Shown: positions 1 to 6,618 of the stretch, one piece after another
Layout of the letters: every line of letters starts with the position of its first letter
Position numbering within the stretch: position 1 is the stretch's first letter
Assembly: GCF_042854845.1 (NCBI RefSeq)
Contig: NZ_AP031499.1
Coordinates: forward strand, 124,001-188,000
Length of the DNA stretch: 64,000 bases
Source of the DNA: Maricurvus nonylphenolicus
GTDB lineage: Bacteria; Pseudomonadota; Gammaproteobacteria; Pseudomonadales; Cellvibrionaceae
Direction of reading: 5' to 3'
Notes under the pieces: generated by a model
Database searches by the model: none
What the model was told of the DNA's origin: nothing
The model's input: the letters and a program-made list of their open reading frames with translations, nothing else
Position numbers and translations under genes: made by a program

Positions 1-48
1 TCACTACCTGCTGGGATCGTGGTGTACCCAATGACTATTGGAGGCACC
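1..48 (+). promoter_or_regulatory. Structured leader, truncated by window start
   Basis: This is the visible 3' part of the first of seven related leaders. GGTG at 21-24 and CC at 27-28 can pair with the Shine-Dalgarno segment GGAGGCACC at 40-48, which would mask the ribosome site of the gene starting at 49. The upstream arm that would compete for this pairing is cut off by the window edge. The assignment rests on similarity to the complete leaders downstream. Confidence 0.5.
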
Positions 49-582
49 ATGTCTATCTCTCTTCATGATCGAATGCTTAGCGCTGCTGAGCAGCTCAATC
101 TTCCAAAGCAGTATAAGTCAGACCTTGATGATGATCCTCGCGTCCTTAGCGCATTTGAGGGTTGCTCTTTCATCTGGTTGCTACGGACTTGTGGTTCTAC
201 TCTCATACCTCTCAAGGTCGGAGCTGACCCCTGTTACGTCACCAACTGGCTATACGGCTCTCACGGTCAAGAAGTTCATGCCTTTCTAATTGATGAAAAG
301 CATTTGACTGTTGAAAAGATTAATTTTGAAGAAGCTGAAAAGCTGATTCTGTCGCCCCCTGAGCAAATCACGGCTCTCATGTCATTTGAGGCTGTGCATT
401 CGACTGTTTCCAGTGTTCTGGAATCAGGCAGCGAAAGGGGAGTCTGGGGAACATTCTCGTCCCCAACATTAGATTGTGCTGACTGGCAGAAGTGGGAAGC
501 CTACTTCAGAAATTCAGGAAACTCTCTAATGCAGACGTTTATGCATAAGGCTTTAAGTCGTCGTGCTGCTTCCCTCAACTGA
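49..582 (+). CDS. Hypothetical protein, 177 aa
   Basis: I do not recognise this protein. The ATG at 49 is chosen because GGAGG at 40-44 lies just upstream, as in the neighbouring leader-preceded genes; an in-frame start at 19 would fall inside the leader. The product looks soluble, with no signal peptide or membrane segment, and has a Trp-containing stretch near the C-terminus (CADWQKWEAYF). It heads a run of small same-strand genes typical of the accessory region of a conjugative plasmid or ICE. Function is unknown; the reading frame is well supported by its length and ribosome site. Confidence 0.7.
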   Translation: MSISLHDRMLSAAEQLNLPKQYKSDLDDDPRVLSAFEGCSFIWLLRTCGSTLIPLKVGADPCYVTNWLYGSHGQEVHAFLIDEKHLTVEKINFEEAEKLILSPPEQITALMSFEAVHSTVSSVLESGSERGVWGTFSSPTLDCADWQKWEAYFRNSGNSLMQTFMHKALSRRAASLN

Positions 583-592
583 GGGTTAAGTA

Positions 593-724
593 ATGTCTGA
601 TAAAACCGAATACGCCAAATCACTTGGTTACCACGGAGAACAAAGTGTCATTGTTATTGATGGCAAAGTTGTGTCCCATGGTTTCCTCGATTGGTTAGCG
701 TTCTGCTACAAGCTACGAAAGTAG
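593..724 (+). CDS. Small hypothetical protein, 43 aa
   Basis: A 43-codon frame starts 10 nt after the preceding stop, with GAGGG at 581-585 as a plausible ribosome site, and stops at 722-724 directly before the next structured leader. The product begins MSDKTEYAKSLGYHG and contains the short stretch SVIVIDGKVVSHGF, which looks like a beta hairpin. There is no signal peptide. Tight packing between two cistrons and a sensible amino-acid composition support it as a real gene. No family is recognised. Confidence 0.5.
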   Translation: MSDKTEYAKSLGYHGEQSVIVIDGKVVSHGFLDWLAFCYKLRK

Positions 725-788
725 TTTAACCCTACAGGGGGCACTCCCCCTTGCGGGGGATGTGTCTCCATCATTTATGGAGATCATC
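725..788 (+). promoter_or_regulatory. Structured leader with alternative hairpins (type example)
   Basis: The leader runs from a preceding stop codon to the ATG at 789 and opens with TAACCCT. Arm A (738-750) pairs with arm B (755-769) across a TTGC loop, giving a strong GC hairpin. The end of arm B (TCTCC, 765-769) can instead pair with GGAGA at 779-783, the ribosome site. The two pairings use the same arm-B bases, so the leader can switch between masked and free ribosome-site states. Six other leaders in 1-4639 keep this scheme with different bases. Confidence 0.65.
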
Positions 789-947
789 ATGATTAATCAA
801 AATCCAGTTCTACCTCCAAATCCATTTGACCAATCTGTTATGGAAGCCGTCTTTGGTCCATTGGGGTTATTGCTTCATTACTACAAGAGGTTCCCAAATG
901 GCGCTAATCCAGCATTTGCAACTGCTGGTGCCAGCAATGAAGGTTGA
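789..947 (+). CDS. Small hypothetical protein, 52 aa
   Basis: The frame starts at the ATG that follows the leader's GGAG ribosome site and encodes MINQNPVLPPNPFDQSV followed by a hydrophobic central stretch (AVFGPLGLLLHYY). It overlaps the next frame by 50 nt in a different register. Either the two are separate overlapping cistrons, or they are one product joined by a frameshift in the shared segment; both frames read as plausible protein there. No family is recognised. Confidence 0.45.
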   Translation: MINQNPVLPPNPFDQSVMEAVFGPLGLLLHYYKRFPNGANPAFATAGASNEG

Positions 948-1116
948 TGGCCGTGATGCCGAAGCCATCCTGTTCTACTCAATTGAGGCTTGGTACAGGG
1001 CTGGTGGAAAAGGTCCGATAATTGTCAATCTTCAGAAGCTTGCTGAGCAACACCTTGAGAATTCAAAGAAGGTTGTTGAAGAGGCGCTTCAACGTGTATG
1101 TGGAGCAATTAACTAA
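898..1116 (+). CDS. Hypothetical protein, 72 aa, overlapping the previous frame
   Basis: The ATG at 898 is preceded by AGAGG, a usable ribosome site inside the upstream gene; an alternative ATG lies at 937. The product ends in a helical, charged region (LQKLAEQHLENSKKVVEEAL) suggesting a small helical protein. The stop at 1114-1116 is followed immediately by the next leader. The start is uncertain because the frame is open upstream to 826. No function is inferred. Confidence 0.45.
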   Translation: MALIQHLQLLVPAMKVDGRDAEAILFYSIEAWYRAGGKGPIIVNLQKLAEQHLENSKKVVEEALQRVCGAIN

Positions 1117-1167
1117 CCCTTGGGGGCGTGACCCTTCGGGGTTACCCCTCCGATTTTGGAGGCAACT
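1117..1167 (+). promoter_or_regulatory. Structured leader with alternative hairpins
   Basis: The leader begins right after a TAA stop with CCCT. GTGACCC (1128-1134) pairs with GGGTTAC (1139-1145) over a short TTCG-like loop. CCTCC at 1147-1151, in the same downstream arm, can pair with the ribosome site GGAGG at 1158-1162, with GTT/AAC closing pairs further out. Base identities differ from the other leaders but the pairing plan is kept. Confidence 0.6.
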
Positions 1168-1452
1168 ATGGCACAGCCCATACCGACTGACAGTATTGAA
1201 GAACGGCTCTTTGTTGGAAAGTACCCTTGTGGTCTTGTATACGCCGATAGAGCTACTGAAGAACACGGTGACTATAAACGTCTTGCGTTTCTCAGCTATT
1301 CAACACTGGAACTGTCATTTCAATCTGACTGCCCTGATTTCTTTAAAGCCGATATCCTTGAAGATGCACAACGGCTTCAAAGTCAGAAAGGGCAGGAATA
1401 TCAAATTTCATCGAGCGGCCAAACAATAACGCTTGGCCACGGCATCGAATGA
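1168..1452 (+). CDS. Hypothetical protein, 94 aa
   Basis: The start at ATG 1168 is fixed by the GGAGG at 1158-1162; a longer in-frame reading from 1156 would begin within the ribosome site. The product is a soluble, mildly acidic protein without signal peptide, membrane segment or recognisable motif. It lies between two structured leaders and shares their strand and spacing, so it belongs to the same accessory gene string. I do not recognise the family. Confidence 0.6.
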   Translation: MAQPIPTDSIEERLFVGKYPCGLVYADRATEEHGDYKRLAFLSYSTLELSFQSDCPDFFKADILEDAQRLQSQKGQEYQISSSGQTITLGHGIE

Positions 1453-1519
1453 CACACCATTAACCCAATAGGGGCTCTGTCCCTTGCGGGGTAGTGCCCC
1501 CTAAAGATTTGGAGGCACT
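1453..1519 (+). promoter_or_regulatory. Structured leader with alternative hairpins
   Basis: Starts after a TGA stop and contains TAACCC at 1461-1466. GGGGC at 1471-1475 can pair with GCCCC in the arm 1494-1501. That same arm (GTGCCCCC) can pair with GGAGGCAC at 1511-1518, the ribosome site, in 7 of 8 positions. The ATG follows at 1520. Confidence 0.65.
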
Positions 1520-2320
1520 ATGTTAAAGCGATATTTTCGGCACTTCTTGAAACAGCGTGGTTTCTCTGAAGTAAACGATGTGCTTTATTCCTTGGGGTAC
1601 TGCCAAGGTGATGGATGCAGCTTCACTGCATCTCTGGATCTCTCTGAGGTCAAAGCACTGTTACCTTTCGTTTATTCTGATGATCATACGAGAGCAACTG
1701 ATCGAGTAAAAAACCTGATCAGTTTGCGCAATTTGGGGAAGGTGCTTGAAACCGAGGAAGACCTTACGGTGACTATTTCTCAGTCGGGCAATTATGTCCA
1801 TGAGAACACTATGAGTTTTGACTGGGAAACTCCCTGGGGAGATGCCGAGGGCAGTGCAGATCTCTACGATGACCTGGTTGATCGCATCGAAGAATATGCC
1901 AAAGATACTGCGAAAGTAATGGCCGATGTTGGCTATTCGATTATCGAGGCATTTCAGCAGGAAGAAGAGTGTACATGGTCTTTCAAGACTGATCGCTATC
2001 TCTTTCAGTTGATAGAAACTAACGAAGAAGCCTGTAATACACTGGTCTCTGACTATGATGAAGACTTCTTTATATCGTTGGTTGAGTCCTTGATTGCTGG
2101 AAAATCGAAAATCACCGGCCTGAAGGCTCAGGTTTTTGATCTGACGGCTGTTGACATCGATAATGTCAGTGTTGAGGAACCATTAGAGGTAATCCATCTT
2201 GGGGGCGTTGAATACAGTCCTGGAGATAGAAGCTATGGTGGTTGTCGCCGTGAGCTCGTTGGTGAGTTGATCTCTGAAATTAGAGGTTCTACCCAGCAGA
2301 CGCAGCGCCAGGCAGCATGA
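1520..2320 (+). CDS. Hypothetical protein with QGDG motif, 266 aa
   Basis: A 266-residue acidic protein, start set by the leader's GGAGGCAC ribosome site. Residues about 20-40 read SEVNDVLYSLGYCQGDGCSF, resembling a short YS-x-QGDG-x-SF segment that I recall from uncharacterised phage and plasmid proteins. The remainder is rich in Asp and Glu and has no membrane segment. It is the largest of the leader-controlled genes before the Toprim gene. Its function is unknown; a role in plasmid or phage biology is only suggested by company and by the motif. Confidence 0.65.
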   Translation: MLKRYFRHFLKQRGFSEVNDVLYSLGYCQGDGCSFTASLDLSEVKALLPFVYSDDHTRATDRVKNLISLRNLGKVLETEEDLTVTISQSGNYVHENTMSFDWETPWGDAEGSADLYDDLVDRIEEYAKDTAKVMADVGYSIIEAFQQEEECTWSFKTDRYLFQLIETNEEACNTLVSDYDEDFFISLVESLIAGKSKITGLKAQVFDLTAVDIDNVSVEEPLEVIHLGGVEYSPGDRSYGGCRRELVGELISEIRGSTQQTQRQAA

Positions 2321-2342
2321 GATAACCGGGGGGGGAAACCCC

Positions 2343-2388
2343 TGGTTATTTCCTTGGCTTTTCCCCGGAGAGACCAAAGAAATAACCA
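2343..2388 (+). other. Long imperfect hairpin in intergenic RNA
   Basis: TGGTTATTTC at 2343-2352 is the exact reverse complement of the segment at 2379-2388, and TTGG/CCAA extends the stem inward, giving about 14 paired bases around a CCCCGGAG-containing loop. There is no T-tract after it, so it is not a classic intrinsic terminator. It sits between a stop at 2320 and the next leader at 2446; it could protect a 3' end or bind a protein. Confidence 0.4.
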
Positions 2389-2445
2389 GAATTCGCCACT
2401 TGTGGTGATGTTGGTAGCTGACCAACTCAATAATTCAGCATTTCA

Positions 2446-2506
2446 TTAACCCTACAGGGGCATTGCTCCCTGTGGGGATCGTGCCTCTTCAAAATACGGA
2501 GGTACG
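2446..2506 (+). promoter_or_regulatory. Structured leader with alternative hairpins
   Basis: Opens with TAACCCTACAGGGG. GGGGCAT (2457-2463) pairs with GTGCCTC (2481-2487), with CCC/GGG completing the hairpin near its loop. GTGCCTC can instead pair over all seven bases, including one wobble, with GAGGTAC at 2499-2505, the ribosome site for the ATG at 2507. Confidence 0.65.
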
Positions 2507-2671
2507 ATGAGTATAAAATTGCTATACAGCAGCTTTGAACCACAGTTTTACAGCTGGTATACATGGTTTTACCGTGTGTATCCAAAAGTGAAATTCGTTG
2601 TTGATTTGCTGATCATTCTTAAGATTTTTATCTGCTCGCTGGTTCCAAGTTTTAACCTGTTGAATTGGTAA
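2507..2671 (+). CDS. Small membrane protein, 54 aa
   Basis: A 54-codon frame begins 2 nt after the leader's GAGGTAC ribosome segment. The N-terminal half is aromatic (FEPQFYSWYTWFYRVYP) and is followed by a single hydrophobic segment (FVVDLLIILKIFICSLV) long enough to cross the membrane. It has no enzymatic motif. Similar one-helix proteins are frequent in plasmid and phage accessory regions. The gene is placed like the other leader-preceded cistrons, which is the main reason for accepting it. Confidence 0.55.
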   Translation: MSIKLLYSSFEPQFYSWYTWFYRVYPKVKFVVDLLIILKIFICSLVPSFNLLNW

Positions 2672-2690
2672 TGGTAAAACTCTTAAGTAT

Positions 2691-2749
2691 CCCAAACAGG
2701 GGTGCATACCCTGTTGGGTATGCATCCCATCAAAATATTAGGATGCACT
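2691..2749 (+). promoter_or_regulatory. Structured leader with alternative hairpins (clearest pairing)
   Basis: GGTGCATACCC at 2701-2711 pairs with 2716-2727 over a TGTT loop in an essentially unbroken stem of 11-12 pairs. TGCATCC at 2721-2727, in the second arm, is also exactly complementary to GGATGCA at 2741-2747, which contains the ribosome site for the ATG at 2750. The two structures exclude each other. The bases are AT-richer than in the sister leaders, so compensatory change is evident. Confidence 0.7.
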
Positions 2750-2938
2750 ATGTCACACTCTATTAGCACAGGCGGTTCGGTTAGTTTTATCGAGCCACCA
2801 AAAGGCATTGTCGATCGCATTTATGAGGTCGTCCATGTCGTTGAAAATGTACTTCCGAATGAAGATGTTTGTGTAGTTAGCGCCCCAGGTGTTAACCCTA
2901 TCGCAGCATTGGAATCGGAACTCAAACCTACTCACTAA
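2750..2938 (+). CDS. Hypothetical protein, 62 aa
   Basis: Starts at the ATG that follows the leader's GGATGCAC segment. The 62-residue product begins MSHSISTGGSVSFIEPPKG and looks soluble, with no signal peptide. It ends 16 nt before the Toprim protein gene and probably shares its transcript, so this leader could govern the start of a three-gene unit (2750-4563). No known family is recognised. Confidence 0.55.
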   Translation: MSHSISTGGSVSFIEPPKGIVDRIYEVVHVVENVLPNEDVCVVSAPGVNPIAALESELKPTH

Positions 2939-2954
2939 CTAAAGGAGAAACACT

Positions 2955-4271
2955 ATGTCGGCAGCGACTAAACTACCGTACTACGATGCCTCCAAGGTTA
3001 GAGAGAAAGCTTCTGGCCGCTGGCTGGAAATCTTTGCCTATCTCGCTTACGAGGAATTTGGCGAAGCTATTCAAAAACCTAAGAAGCATCATACTTGCCC
3101 AATCCACGGCACTAGAAATAAGAGCGGGAAAGGTGATGGCTTTAAGTTTTTTAAAGATGTAGTTGACTCTGGGGGTGGTGTTTGTAACACCTGTGGCCCT
3201 TTTCCTGATGGTTTTCGTCTCCTTCAAGAAGTTAAGGGATGGGACTTCAGGACAACTCTTGCGCATGTTGCAGAGTTCGTTGGGGTAAAGTCTGAACAGG
3301 AAGAGCGCGAAGCCAAAAAATCTTCTCGCAGTAGTACTTCCAAACCGGCTCCCACGCAGCCTCAATCTACTACCGCTAGTCAATCTGGAGGCGTCGTTCC
3401 GATTTCACCTCAAGTGAATCAGGTTGAGCCCTCAGCTCATGATGTTTCAAAGTTTGCTCCAACGCCTGAACGGATGGAGGAGATTAAGAAACTTCAAGAG
3501 CAGATTGCAAAGCGACAGGCCCAGGCCAGTGCCGAAGCACAGGAGCAGATCGATCGCATTTGGCGTGAATCAATTCCTTTGAACAATGGCATTCCTGGAC
3601 CACTCTACAAGTACCTCCAAAAGCGAGCGGTATTGCTTCGGCTGGAGGTGTTGCTAGAAGGTGATAACATTCGTTTTCACCGTGAGTTGCCTTATTACGA
3701 TGAGGACGATGATGGCAAAGTGATTGTTGTTGGGAAGTTCCCTGCAATGATTGCTGCTATTAGAGATCTCAAGGGCAACATTATCACTTTGCATCGGACC
3801 TATCTCACCCCTCGTGGTGCTAAGGCCAATGTTGAGTGTCCTCGCAAGATGATGGCAGTACCAGATGACAAAACTGTAACTGGTTGTGCTATTCAGCTTG
3901 GCGGGTTCCCTACTGACGGAGTGATAGGCGTTGCGGAGGGTTATGAAACCGCTGCTTCACCTTTGCGGGTCTATGGTATTCCAACCTGGTCCTGTGTCTC
4001 TGCTTCCATCCTCGAACAGTTTGAACCGCCGAAAGGTGTTCACACTGTCATTGGCTGGGAAGACAAAGACCGTTCGTTGAGAGGGGAGTTGGCCATGCAG
4101 GCACTCAAGGTCAATCTCGAAGAAAAAGGTATTCGGTTCATCCGCATGCCTATTCGTCGAAAGATCCCTACCGGGGCCAAATCCATTGATTGGAATGATG
4201 TATTGGTCAAGGAAGGTATCATTGGCATGCCAGCATACAACCAACTGATGAAGGTGATTCAAGGAGGCTGA
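2955..4271 (+). CDS. Zinc-ribbon and Toprim domain protein (primase-like), 438 aa
   Basis: The protein has a zinc-ribbon N-terminus (C48-P-I-H51 and C77-N-T-C80), a Gln/Ala-rich charged linker at about 110-200, and a C-terminal Toprim domain with AEGYETA at 327-333 and the acidic WEDKDRS at 368-374. This order matches the P4-type primase-like Toprim proteins of plasmids, ICEs and phages, which act on DNA during replication or conjugative transfer. The start at 2955 has AAGGAG 7 nt upstream, a conventional ribosome site without a hairpin leader. No helicase domain follows, so it may act as a stand-alone primase-like factor. The gene is intact and is the best functional marker of the plasmid- or ICE-like segment. 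Confidence 0.85.
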   Translation: MSAATKLPYYDASKVREKASGRWLEIFAYLAYEEFGEAIQKPKKHHTCPIHGTRNKSGKGDGFKFFKDVVDSGGGVCNTCGPFPDGFRLLQEVKGWDFRTTLAHVAEFVGVKSEQEEREAKKSSRSSTSKPAPTQPQSTTASQSGGVVPISPQVNQVEPSAHDVSKFAPTPERMEEIKKLQEQIAKRQAQASAEAQEQIDRIWRESIPLNNGIPGPLYKYLQKRAVLLRLEVLLEGDNIRFHRELPYYDEDDDGKVIVVGKFPAMIAAIRDLKGNIITLHRTYLTPRGAKANVECPRKMMAVPDDKTVTGCAIQLGGFPTDGVIGVAEGYETAASPLRVYGIPTWSCVSASILEQFEPPKGVHTVIGWEDKDRSLRGELAMQALKVNLEEKGIRFIRMPIRRKIPTGAKSIDWNDVLVKEGIIGMPAYNQLMKVIQGG

Positions 4272-4272
4272 A

Positions 4273-4563
4273 ATGGGCCTCTACAATGTTGCCTTTATTG
4301 ACACTACTCCTGGTGCTAACGCGGAATGTCCTTTTTGCCCCCCTAAGGGGAACGAAGGCAGCCCGCAAGAATACTGGGAACTGTGTCGAAGCCGGTATAA
4401 AGCAGACCTCTGCTTTAGCCAGCGCATGGTCGTAGCGGCTAGCTATGCTGCTCGACCAGAAAATACAGTTGCGACAAAGCTTGAAGTTGTTGGCCCTTAT
4501 GCAGAGCTAGTATGGAAAATACTTGCTTCGCTAAAAGGCACGGCGGAAGCTTCTAGCAGCTGA
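4273..4563 (+). CDS. Hypothetical protein, 96 aa
   Basis: Begins 1 nt after the Toprim gene's stop, with AAGGAGG inside that gene's end as ribosome site, so the two are almost certainly translationally coupled. Near the N-terminus it carries a CPFCPP cluster, and a further Cys (ELCRSRY) follows about 25 residues later, but the cysteines do not form a clear zinc-binding set. There is no signal peptide or membrane helix. Likely a partner of the Toprim protein; function unknown. Confidence 0.6.
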   Translation: MGLYNVAFIDTTPGANAECPFCPPKGNEGSPQEYWELCRSRYKADLCFSQRMVVAASYAARPENTVATKLEVVGPYAELVWKILASLKGTAEASSS

Positions 4564-4573
4564 ACTTTAAACA

Positions 4574-4639
4574 CTAACCCGGAGGGGACAGTACCCCTCC
4601 TGGGGTGACTGTGCTCCTCCATAAATTAAGGAGCACATT
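4574..4639 (+). promoter_or_regulatory. Structured leader with alternative hairpins
   Basis: Contains TAACCC at 4575-4580. The GC-rich arm 4581-4598 pairs with 4602-4619 over a short loop with a bulge. GTGCTCCT at 4611-4618 is perfectly complementary over eight bases to AGGAGCAC at 4629-4636, the ribosome site for the ATG at 4640. It is the cleanest ribosome-site-masking stem of the family. Confidence 0.7.
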
Positions 4640-4897
4640 ATGAAAAAGCGCATCAAAGCATGGGCGAGAATGATCGCCGTGTTTTTTAAGCTATTTAAGC
4701 CTCACGTTTTCGACCGCAGAGAAGTAATTGCGGACGATCTCCGGAAAATCGGTACCTACAGCTTAGGGCTCGCCCTAGTTGCAGGAATCGTAGCAGGAGA
4801 TAAAATAACAGATACTGAAGCTCTGGCCATTTTTGGTTTCGGGTTGATTGTCTGGTTAATCGGAATAGGTTTGAGTAGTAAACCTAAGGAGGACTAA
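4640..4897 (+). CDS. Small membrane protein, 85 aa
   Basis: A basic N-terminus (MKKRIKAWARMIAVFFKLF) is followed by two hydrophobic segments (YSLGLALVAGIVAG and LAIFGFGLIVWLIGIGL) with a short acidic turn, so it is predicted to be a two-helix inner-membrane protein. Translation would start from the leader's AGGAGCAC site. It stops 1 nt before the next small membrane protein, implying a two-gene unit. No family is recognised. Confidence 0.6.
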   Translation: MKKRIKAWARMIAVFFKLFKPHVFDRREVIADDLRKIGTYSLGLALVAGIVAGDKITDTEALAIFGFGLIVWLIGIGLSSKPKED

Positions 4898-4898
4898 G

Positions 4899-5006
4899 AT
4901 GACCCCACTATTGTCTATGTTGGGCATCTTGTTGATTGTTATAGTGTTTCTCGCGTGGGGAGCATCTTCAGACAGTCACAAGAAACCACAAGCAAAAAAG
5001 GGTTAA
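4899..5006 (+). CDS. Single-helix membrane peptide, 35 aa
   Basis: A 35-codon frame begins 1 nt after the previous stop, with AAGGAGG (4886-4892) as ribosome site. It has one hydrophobic helix (LLSMLGILLIVIVFLAW) and a basic, Lys-rich tail (HKKPQAKKG). The strong ribosome site and the intrinsic terminator 46 nt downstream support it as the last gene of this transcription unit. Function is unknown. Confidence 0.55.
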   Translation: MTPLLSMLGILLIVIVFLAWGASSDSHKKPQAKKG

Positions 5007-5051
5007 AAGAGCCGTCTTCGGACGACTCACTTCATTAGATCTACCTCTAAT

Positions 5052-5080
5052 AAAAAGGGCCAGTTTCTGGCCCTTTTTTT
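5052..5080 (+). terminator. Intrinsic terminator
   Basis: AAAGGGCCAG is followed by TTT and the complementary CTGGCCCTTT, then a run of T. This is a strong Rho-independent terminator closing the leader-controlled gene string. Confidence 0.85.
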
Positions 5081-5106
5081 ATATCCAAAATTCGAGCATA
5101 TTTTGA

Positions 5107-5476
5107 TCATATTCGTGCCACTGTCTTATCGACCTGGAGATCCTGTGGCTCCAGCGTCCCCTCCAGGGCACCATCATAGTGATCCTCATCGATAAACCCC
5201 AATCTGCTGGCTACCTGAACGGCAACGGTGTCCCGACCAAACTTCCTGGCCACAGCTGCTGCTCCGGGGCAGTGGGATACCTCTTTGGTGGTGTAATCTC
5301 CATCATCACTAAAATTCACCCCATCAGGCCTATACACCGTTTTATGGCACGAAAAAGTCATTGAGCAGGCTCTCGATGATTTCTTCCTTCCTGCCTTGCA
5401 TAAGCTCAATCGCCTGGCCATCACTTCTGAAAGGGCAGTTTGCACAGGGCTTTTTTAAACTGAATTGCTTGTCCAT
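5107..5476 (-). pseudogene. DUF6283-like protein, single-base frameshift
   Basis: On the minus strand the frame from the ATG at 5476 reads MDKQFSLKKPCANCPFRSDG and continues to IIESLLND, then runs into a stop. The downstream part FSCHKTVYRPDGVNF is in the next register and continues to the stop at 5107. Removing one T from a run of five (plus-strand 5352-5356) joins both into one protein with C-x-x-C-P-F-R near the N-terminus and a CHKT motif, a pattern I associate with the uncharacterised DUF6283 family of phages and mobile elements. The break is in a homopolymer, so it may be a sequencing error or a real inactivating slip. Confidence 0.6.
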
Positions 5477-5642
5477 TCCTTGAGAGTCTCTACTTTTTGA
5501 AACAGCATCTCACAACAATACGAAAGAGCAACGGCGTGCGACAAATACCACCGAAAAGGGGGTGTTTCTATGCCGGTGGTTTGAACCGATTTGGATAAAC
5601 TACAGGCTCCGAAAGTCTTATAACCCAAGGATTCTAACATCA

Positions 5643-6605
5643 ATGAATAGAGCGCAATTGCTATTTGCGGTACTTAGCTTTGTATCTGTACAGCAATCCT
5701 TCGCCCAAGAAGTACCCAAATGTCCCTCAACCCCATATTTGATCGTTTCTCCAGGGGAATACGACCACACCAGGTACGCTCCTTCACAGCAGGAACGCCT
5801 GTATGACGGTGGCTCATTCTTCGCCTCCATTGATGGTGAAGATGATGACAATGGTGATGGAGTGTCAGACTACCTTGTGCAACCTACATGGGTGGCCTCA
5901 CATATCAAGGCATATCAAGCTGATCGGCCAAGCGGCTATGCTCCAGCATTCAAGCGCCCGAGTACTTGGTATCGGCTGAAGGTATTCGACGAAGAAAGGG
6001 AGCACTTTAAATCAAAAAAGCGTATCGATGACTCTTATCGCGGGGTTGGCAACACCTGGAATCGCGGCCACCTGGCTCAAAGGGCCGACGCTAACCGTAT
6101 TGCTCCAGAGTACGGTTGCAATACTCACGTCTTCGCAAATGCTGTTCCTCAAAGGGCTTCGCTAAACCAAGGGATCTGGCTGGGCCTTGAAAACTACATC
6201 TCGTCCTTGGCCAACCAGAGAGGTGAGGTCTGGATAGTCACTGGTCCAATCTTTTCTAAGAACACTAAACTGGAGACGATCGGAGATGCTGGGGAGATCC
6301 CGGTACCCATCCCTGACCAGGTATTCAAAGTGGTCTTCATGGAATCCGATGCTGGTGTACAGGTACTTTCGTTTATCTATGACAACAAGTATGACGACAC
6401 GCCACCTGAGTACAAATCTGGCAGGTGCCAAAGTGACCTACGTTATGACCACACACCTTTCCTGGTTTCTCTTGCCGATGTGGAAAGAGCTACCGGCCTG
6501 ACCTTCTTCGGGGACGTTGATCAAGACCTATCAGAGTTCAAGGAGCTGAGGGCGAGCCGATTGCCTGCCTTGGAAGCAGACAATCATGTTGGTTATTGTT
6601 TATAA
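5643..6605 (+). CDS. Secreted DNA/RNA non-specific endonuclease
   Basis: The start at ATG 5643 gives a clean signal peptide (hydrophobic LLFAVLSFVSV, cleavage near SFAQE); a longer frame from 5562 would bury it. The mature protein carries the non-specific nuclease signature WNRGHLAQRADANR with NRGH at 140-143, where the His is the general base, and the metal-binding Asn region RASLNQGIWLGLE at 171-183. Members of this family cut single- and double-stranded DNA and RNA with Mg2+. An Asp-rich stretch (DGEDDDNGDG, near 64-73) may bind calcium. It is transcribed divergently from the DUF6283 pseudogene. Probable role: extracellular or periplasmic nucleic-acid degradation. Confidence 0.85.
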   Translation: MNRAQLLFAVLSFVSVQQSFAQEVPKCPSTPYLIVSPGEYDHTRYAPSQQERLYDGGSFFASIDGEDDDNGDGVSDYLVQPTWVASHIKAYQADRPSGYAPAFKRPSTWYRLKVFDEEREHFKSKKRIDDSYRGVGNTWNRGHLAQRADANRIAPEYGCNTHVFANAVPQRASLNQGIWLGLENYISSLANQRGEVWIVTGPIFSKNTKLETIGDAGEIPVPIPDQVFKVVFMESDAGVQVLSFIYDNKYDDTPPEYKSGRCQSDLRYDHTPFLVSLADVERATGLTFFGDVDQDLSEFKELRASRLPALEADNHVGYCL

Positions 6606-6618
6606 ATTGGATACCACT

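Noticed and set aside
725..788. CRISPR-like reading of the repeated GC-rich leaders
   Set aside because: The repeats are not identical, are separated by genes, and covary instead of repeating exactly.
5179..5364. Plus-strand frame opposite the DUF6283 pseudogene
   Set aside because: It has no ribosome site and its protein lacks sense; the minus-strand reading has conserved Cys motifs.
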